Notes under the pieces: generated by a model | Told to the model about the DNA's origin: nothing | Seen by the model: the letters and a program-made list of their open reading frames with translations, nothing else | Databases searched by the model: none | Assembly: GCF_000787835.1 (NCBI RefSeq) | Contig: NZ_BBPP01000022.1 | Coordinates: forward strand, 1-64,000 | Length of the DNA stretch: 64,000 bases | Source: Streptacidiphilus melanogenes | GTDB taxonomy: Bacteria > Actinomycetota > Actinomycetes > Streptomycetales > Streptomycetaceae | Direction of reading: 5' to 3' | Shown here: positions 59,895 through 64,000 of the stretch, piece by piece | How positions within the stretch are numbered: position 1 is the stretch's first letter | How the letters are laid out: every line of letters starts with the position of its first letter | Translations under genes and position numbers: made by a program

Positions 59895-61564
59895 CGCCCG
59901 GGGAGTCAGCCGACGAGCGCGGCTCAGCTCCGCAGGCGGCGCAGCCACCCGGTGTGCCGTCACAGCAGCCGGGCCAACCGCAGCACCGTTCACAGCAGGA
60001 TTCCGACCAGGGTCAGTGCCCGCCGGACCAGTCGCAGCCGGACCGGTCGCAGCCGGACCACTGGCAGCCGGACCGGTCGCAGCCGGTTGAGTCAGGGCAG
60101 CCGGGCCGCCGGCAGGAGGGCCCGCCCCGACGGGGGCCGCACCAGCAGCCGCAGCCACGCCAGCGACGACGCGAGCCCCAGCAACCCCAGCAGCAACCAC
60201 CGCCACCGCAACCCCAGCCCGCGTCGCAGCCGCCGCAGCAGAGGCGGGAGCCGATCGGGCGGGAGGGCCGATCCGCAGGGGCCTCCGGCCCGGTGGGGGC
60301 CGGCGAGGCGATGTCGCCCGGGCGGCGGCGGTGGCGGCGGGCGGCGGTGCACGCCGCGGCCGGGCTGCTGGTGCTGGGTTCACTCGGCTGGGTCAGCGTG
60401 TTCGGGTTCGTGGAGCCGTGGATCGCGCTCGCCTTCGGGGCCTTCGTCGCCGTCGGGGAGCTGGCACGGACGGCGTTGCCGGGGGAACGGGACCATGCGC
60501 CGCTGGGGGCGGCCGGGGCGCTGGGCTACGCCCTGCTCGGCAGCCTGGACGGCACGCGCACCCATCACGGGATGGCGCAGGTCGTGCTCGTCTGCACGGC
60601 CGGCGCGCTCATCGGCACCGTGCCGCGCCTGCTGCGGCGCCGTAGGCCGAAATGGGGCGCGGTGTCCCGGCGGGTGCTCAGCGTCGGCGCCGCGGCGCTG
60701 TTGTTCCAGCCGTTCTACAACCGGGGCGTTCTGCTGCGACACGGTCTCGAGCACGGGCCCGGCTACGCCGCGTACGTGGCGGTCTGCGCCGCGCTCTCCG
60801 CGGTGGTCGACGTGTCCCTGGCGGCGGTGCTGTCCGACACGCCGCTGCGGCGGGCGCTGCGGGACGAGGCGACGGCGGTGCTGCGGATCGGCTCGGCGGT
60901 CGCGGCCACGGGCGTGGTGATCGCCATCGCTGCGGGCGAGATCGGTCTGTGGGCGCTGCCGCTCTTCTCGGTGCCGCTGCTGCTGACCCTGGCCGGGTTC
61001 CGCCGCTACGCGGCGATCCGGGCGACGCAGCGCCAGACCATCGCGAGCCTGGCGCGGGCGACCGAGGTGGCCGGGTACACGCTGCCGGGACACGCCTGCC
61101 GGGTCTCCGAGCTCGCCTGCCGGGTCGGCCGGGAACTCGCGCTGTCCGACCAGGAGTTGCTGCTGCTCGAGTACGCCGCGCTGATGCACGACATCGGCCA
61201 GCTCTCGCTCGTCGACCCGATCCCGGGCGGCGCGACGGCGCTGCTGGACGACGAGGAGCAGCGTCGGATCGGACGGCTCGGCAGCGAGGTGATCCGCAGG
61301 ACCGGGGTGCCGCCGCAGGTCGCCGAGATCGTGGCCCGTGCGGCGGAGCCGTACCGCCGTGCGGACGGCAGTCTCGACGAGGCCCAGCCGCTGGCCGCAC
61401 GGATCATCCGGGTGGTCAACGCCTACGACGACCTCGCGTGCGACGACCCCGGTCCGGCTCGGCGCGAGGAGGTCTTGGCCCAGTTGCGAGCGGGAACCGA
61501 GCGTGACTACGAACCTCGTGTGGTGGAAGCGCTGGTCCGTGTCTGTCCACGGATCGCCGGGTAG
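59891..61564 (+). CDS. Membrane protein with degenerate HD-GYP-like domain
   Basis: A 557-residue protein. Residues 1 to about 140 are Gln/Pro/Arg-rich with SQPDRSQPD-type repeats and are probably disordered. About seven hydrophobic segments follow (roughly 150-375), then an HD domain (about 390-540) with MHDIGQLSLVDP. Where its partner has the GYP loop, this protein reads AEPYRRADGSLDEA, so the GYP motif is lost, and catalysis on c-di-GMP is doubtful. ATG 59891 overlaps the upstream stop (ATGA). It may be a regulatory partner of the intact HD-GYP protein. Confidence 0.9.
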   Translation: MTPGESADERGSAPQAAQPPGVPSQQPGQPQHRSQQDSDQGQCPPDQSQPDRSQPDHWQPDRSQPVESGQPGRRQEGPPRRGPHQQPQPRQRRREPQQPQQQPPPPQPQPASQPPQQRREPIGREGRSAGASGPVGAGEAMSPGRRRWRRAAVHAAAGLLVLGSLGWVSVFGFVEPWIALAFGAFVAVGELARTALPGERDHAPLGAAGALGYALLGSLDGTRTHHGMAQVVLVCTAGALIGTVPRLLRRRRPKWGAVSRRVLSVGAAALLFQPFYNRGVLLRHGLEHGPGYAAYVAVCAALSAVVDVSLAAVLSDTPLRRALRDEATAVLRIGSAVAATGVVIAIAAGEIGLWALPLFSVPLLLTLAGFRRYAAIRATQRQTIASLARATEVAGYTLPGHACRVSELACRVGRELALSDQELLLLEYAALMHDIGQLSLVDPIPGGATALLDDEEQRRIGRLGSEVIRRTGVPPQVAEIVARAAEPYRRADGSLDEAQPLAARIIRVVNAYDDLACDDPGPARREEVLAQLRAGTERDYEPRVVEALVRVCPRIAG

Positions 61565-61683
61565 GCAGCGGGCAAGGGGGTGCACGTGGTTGGATGCAGA
61601 GGCAGGGCCTTGCGGGTCCATGTGTCGACCTGTGGATGTGGCAACGCAACGTGTGCACGCCCGCGGCGTAGTGGTTACGCCGG

Positions 61684-62676
61684 GTGCTGGGGACCGACAA
61701 GCGGCAGGCTGAGGTGAAGATCTTCAATCGAGCACGGCAGAGGCCGTCCGCCAGCTGGCGGCAGACCACCGACCGCGCCTTCACGCTCATCGGGGACGGT
61801 CGGCTGGACGACGCCGGCGCATTGCTGGTCCGTGCGACGGACCTGGAGCCCTGGCTCTCCGACTCGTGGTTCAACCTGGCGTTGCTGCACAAGTTCCGCC
61901 GGGACTGGGACCAGGCGCGTGCAGCCGGGCTGCGCGCGGTCGCCCTGCTGGACCGCGGCAGCGGCGTGGGCGCACCCGACTGGTGGAACCTGGGCATCGC
62001 GGCGACGGCACTGCAGGACTGGGCCCTGGCCCGGCGCGCGTGGCAGGCGTACGGGCTGCGCGTGCCCGCCGGGGACGGGCCCGTGAGCCTGGATCTGGGC
62101 ACGACGCCCGTCCGGCTCTCCCCCGAGGGGGAGTCCGAGGTCGTGTGGGGCCGAAGACTGGACCCGGCCAGAGTGGAGGTGCTGAGCATCCCGCTGCCGT
62201 CCTCCGGACGGCGCTGGGGCGAGGTCGTCCTCCACGACGGCTCCGCGCACGGCGAGCGGGTCGCGGACGGCGTGCCGTACCCCGTCTTCGACGAGATCGA
62301 GCTGTGGGCGCCGTCGCCCGTTCCGACGCACGTCGTGCTGCTCCAGGCGACGACGGAGGGCGACCGGGACGAGCTGGAGCGGTTGGTCTCGGAGGCCGGT
62401 TACGCGGCGGAGGACTGGACCTCGTCCGTGCGGCTGCTGTGCCGGGCGTGCAGTGAGAGCCGGATGGCCGCCGACGACGGCCACAGCGGTGCGCACGACC
62501 CGCACGACGACGGCCCGCTGGGCCGGTTGAGCCACCACGCCCAGGGGGAGCTGTGGGTGCCCGAACGGGAGTGCGGCCTCGCCGCGCCGGCGGGACTGGT
62601 GGGGGAGCTGCTGGACCGCTGGGTGATGGCGGCGCCCGCCCGGAGGGCCTACCGGGATCTTGAGGAAGTCTGCTGA
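61684..62676 (+). CDS. Conserved tetratricopeptide-repeat protein
   Basis: A 330-residue soluble protein. Helical TPR-like segments lie in the first ~110 residues (FTLIGDGRLDDAGALLVRAT, WFNLALLHKFRRDWDQARAA, WWNLGIAATALQDWALARRA). A C-terminal domain with two cysteines (VRLLCRACSESRM) and an invariant-looking end (ELWVPERECGLAAPAGL) follows. I do not know its function. GTG 61684 lies after TAGTGG; an internal GTG at 61714 (MKIFNRARQRPSASW) is also possible. The gene lies just upstream of peptide deformylase, 51 bp apart. Confidence 0.82.
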   Translation: MLGTDKRQAEVKIFNRARQRPSASWRQTTDRAFTLIGDGRLDDAGALLVRATDLEPWLSDSWFNLALLHKFRRDWDQARAAGLRAVALLDRGSGVGAPDWWNLGIAATALQDWALARRAWQAYGLRVPAGDGPVSLDLGTTPVRLSPEGESEVVWGRRLDPARVEVLSIPLPSSGRRWGEVVLHDGSAHGERVADGVPYPVFDEIELWAPSPVPTHVVLLQATTEGDRDELERLVSEAGYAAEDWTSSVRLLCRACSESRMAADDGHSGAHDPHDDGPLGRLSHHAQGELWVPERECGLAAPAGLVGELLDRWVMAAPARRAYRDLEEVC

Positions 62677-62727
62677 CGCGCCACGTACCCTTTGACGGAA
62701 GAGCTGAGCACAGTCGAAGGCGAGAGC

Positions 62728-63327
62728 ATGTCGGAAGAGCAGTTGGAAGCGCCGCAGCAGGTGATCGGTGAGGAGCCGGACACCTCGCGCGGCACCGTGC
62801 GGCCCATCACCGTGGTCGGGAACCCGGTCCTGCACCACCCGTGTGCCACGGTGACCGAGTTCGGCCCCGAGCTGCACGCGCTGATCGACGACATGTTCGT
62901 CAGCATGTACGCCGCCGAGGGCGTGGGCCTGGCGGCGAACCAGATCGGGGTCGGCCAGCGGGTCTTCGTCTACGACTGCCCGGACGACGACAACGTCCGC
63001 CACATCGGCGTCGTGGTGAACCCAGTGCTGGACGACCTCGAGCCGTCCCAGCGGAACCTGGACGACGGCAACGAGGGCTGCCTGTCCGTGCCGGGCGCCT
63101 ACGCCGAGCTGCCGCGCCCGGACTTCGCCGTGGTGCGCGGGCAGGACAAGGACGGCAAGGACATCGCCGTCGAGGGCACCGGTTTCTTCGCCCGCTGCCT
63201 GCAGCACGAGACCGATCACCTGAACGGCTACCTGTACATCGACCGGCTCTCCAAGCGCGACCGCAAGGACGCCCTGCGGCAGATGGAGGAGAAGACGCCG
63301 CGGTACGAGGTCGTTCCGAACGAGTGA
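62728..63327 (+). CDS. def: Peptide deformylase
   Basis: A 199-residue Fe/Zn enzyme that removes the formyl group from nascent proteins. All three motifs are intact: GVGLAANQ (65-72), EGCLSV (116-121, metal Cys118) and HETDHLNG (160-167, metal His pair and catalytic Glu). The first ~20 residues are an acidic extension. ATG 62728 has AAGG 7 nt upstream. TACCCT at 62686-62691 is a probable -10. Formylated initiator tRNA, its upstream partner, is also encoded in this window. Confidence 0.96.
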   Translation: MSEEQLEAPQQVIGEEPDTSRGTVRPITVVGNPVLHHPCATVTEFGPELHALIDDMFVSMYAAEGVGLAANQIGVGQRVFVYDCPDDDNVRHIGVVVNPVLDDLEPSQRNLDDGNEGCLSVPGAYAELPRPDFAVVRGQDKDGKDIAVEGTGFFARCLQHETDHLNGYLYIDRLSKRDRKDALRQMEEKTPRYEVVPNE

Positions 63328-63340
63328 CAGCGTTCACCGC

Positions 63341-63378
63341 ACGGAGGGCGTTCACCCGCCAGGGTGAACGCCCTCCGT
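63341..63378. terminator. Bidirectional terminator between def and nrdB
   Basis: Perfect 17-bp stem ACGGAGGGCGTTCACCC / GGGTGAACGCCCTCCGT with loop GCCA, between convergent genes. Confidence 0.92.
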
Positions 63379-63408
63379 CGTGACCGGAACGTCGTGCCCG
63401 GAGCGTGC

Positions 63409-64000
63409 CTAGAAGTCGTCGTCGAAGGAGACGGAGCCCTCGACAGCGATCTGGTAGGCGGAGACCCGGCGCTCGAAGAAGTTCGTCAGCTCCTGGACGT
63501 TCTGCAGCTCCATGAAGGCGAACGGGTTCTCCGAGCCGTAGCGGATCGGCAGGCCGAGGCGGGCGAGGCGCTGGTCGGCGACGCACTCGAGGTACTGGCG
63601 CATGGACTCGGTGTTCATGCCCGGCAGGCCCTCGCCGCACAGGTCGCGGGCGAACTGGAGCTCGGCCTCGACGGCCTCCTCCAGCATCGCGGTGACCCGC
63701 TGGCCCATCTCCTCGTCCCACAGCTCGGGCTCCTCGGCCCGCACGGTGTCGACGACGCGGAAGGCGAAGTCCATGTGCATGGACTCGTCGCGGAAGACCC
63801 AGTTGGTGCCGGTCGCCAGGCCGTGCAGCAGGCCGCGCGAGCGGAACCAGTAGACGTACGCGAAGGCGCCGTAGAAGAACAGGCCCTCGATGCACGCCGC
63901 GAAGCAGATCAGGTTGAGCAGGAAGCGGCGACGGTCGTCCTTGGTCTCCAGCTGGTCCAGCTTCTCGACGCTGTCCATCCAGCGGAAGCAGAACTGCGCC
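63409..64000 (-). CDS. nrdB: Class I ribonucleotide reductase beta subunit, 5' end beyond the right edge
   Basis: The C-terminal ~196 residues of a ferritin-like R2 protein, which holds the metal/radical cofactor for deoxyribonucleotide synthesis. Reading leftward from 64000 begins AQFCFRWMDSVEKLDQLE. Metal-ligand positions are visible in FAACIEGLFFYGAF (Glu) and FRDESMHMDFAF (E-x2-H), and the C-terminal tail that docks on R1 ends VEGSVSFDDDF. The frame is open through the right edge, so the start lies outside the window. In Streptomyces this class sits near the large subunit, presumably just outside. Confidence 0.94.
   Translation of the reverse strand, partial: AQFCFRWMDSVEKLDQLETKDDRRRFLLNLICFAACIEGLFFYGAFAYVYWFRSRGLLHGLATGTNWVFRDESMHMDFAFRVVDTVRAEEPELWDEEMGQRVTAMLEEAVEAELQFARDLCGEGLPGMNTESMRQYLECVADQRLARLGLPIRYGSENPFAFMELQNVQELTNFFERRVSAYQIAVEGSVSFDDDF

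Noticed and set aside
59961-60003. Fourth sigma-R promoter on the minus strand inside the second HD gene
   Set aside because: GGAAT is followed by GTT at 21 nt rather than 18 nt, and the site lies inside a coding region with no gene downstream on that strand.

Overview
The window is a chromosomal core segment from a high-GC Gram-positive actinomycete, almost certainly a member of the Streptomycetaceae (Streptomyces or a close relative such as Streptacidiphilus or Kitasatospora). The evidence is the very high GC content, strong G/C bias at third codon positions, frequent GTG starts, wblC with its AT-hook, the sigR-rsrA pair with an exact sigma-R promoter, mycoredoxin, and adnAB. I cannot fix the genus from sequence alone. 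I see no insertion sequence, prophage, CRISPR array or rRNA operon.

Layout. 1-6.7 kb: a DEAD-box helicase (3' end off the left edge), a ferritin-like protein, DUF3107, a TetR regulator and an alpha/beta hydrolase. 7-11 kb: a probable surface-glycan set (GT4 glycosyltransferase, membrane protein, sugar epimerase). 11-15.5 kb: MoeZ from a sigma-R promoter, then a convergent flippase/pseudokinase fusion. 15.5-23 kb: an alkyltransferase-like protein and the end-resection helicase-nuclease pair AdnA-AdnB. 23-30 kb: a PP2C phosphatase, an endo/exonuclease-phosphatase, an M20 peptidase, NudC, an anti-sigma-type ATPase, a GntR regulator and mycoredoxin. 30-34 kb: UvrD2, then wblC behind a long leader with two overlapping small ORFs and competing antiterminator/terminator hairpins. 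34-44 kb: an ABC1 kinase, an orphan protein with a RiPP-recognition-like N-terminus and an E1-like fold, a DUF45 metallopeptidase, a NUDIX protein, a DUF2342 protein, an SDR protein, MoaE, a PDZ-Lon protease and a PPA1309 protein. 44-45.5 kb: a UPF0182 protein reduced to its membrane domain, next to two tandem initiator tRNA-Met transcription units. 45.8-54 kb: a Sel1-repeat protein, Fur/PerR, DedA, HisN, an SMR transporter, RsgA, AroA and an M50 protease. 54-64 kb: an FAD-linked oxidase behind a palindromic operator, SRAP, SigR-RsrA, two overlapping HD-domain membrane genes, a TPR protein, peptide deformylase and NrdB (5' end off the right edge).

Themes. Several genes belong to thiol/translation stress circuits: exact GGAAT-N18-GTT sigma-R promoters precede moeZ, mycoredoxin and sigR, and wblC is the translation-inhibitor resistance regulator with a visible attenuator. 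DNA-end processing and repair is represented by AdnAB, UvrD2, SRAP and the alkyltransferase-like protein. Many genes have a -10 hexamer ending 6-8 nt before the start codon, so leaderless transcription looks common. From adnA to the UPF0182 gene the order resembles that around Rv3202c-Rv3193c of Mycobacterium tuberculosis, so this is probably an old actinobacterial block.

The best candidates for something under-described are the orphan E1-like/ABC1-kinase/DUF45 group beside wblC, the wblC leader with its unusually long leader ORF, the membrane-domain-only UPF0182 protein, and the flippase/pseudokinase fusion.
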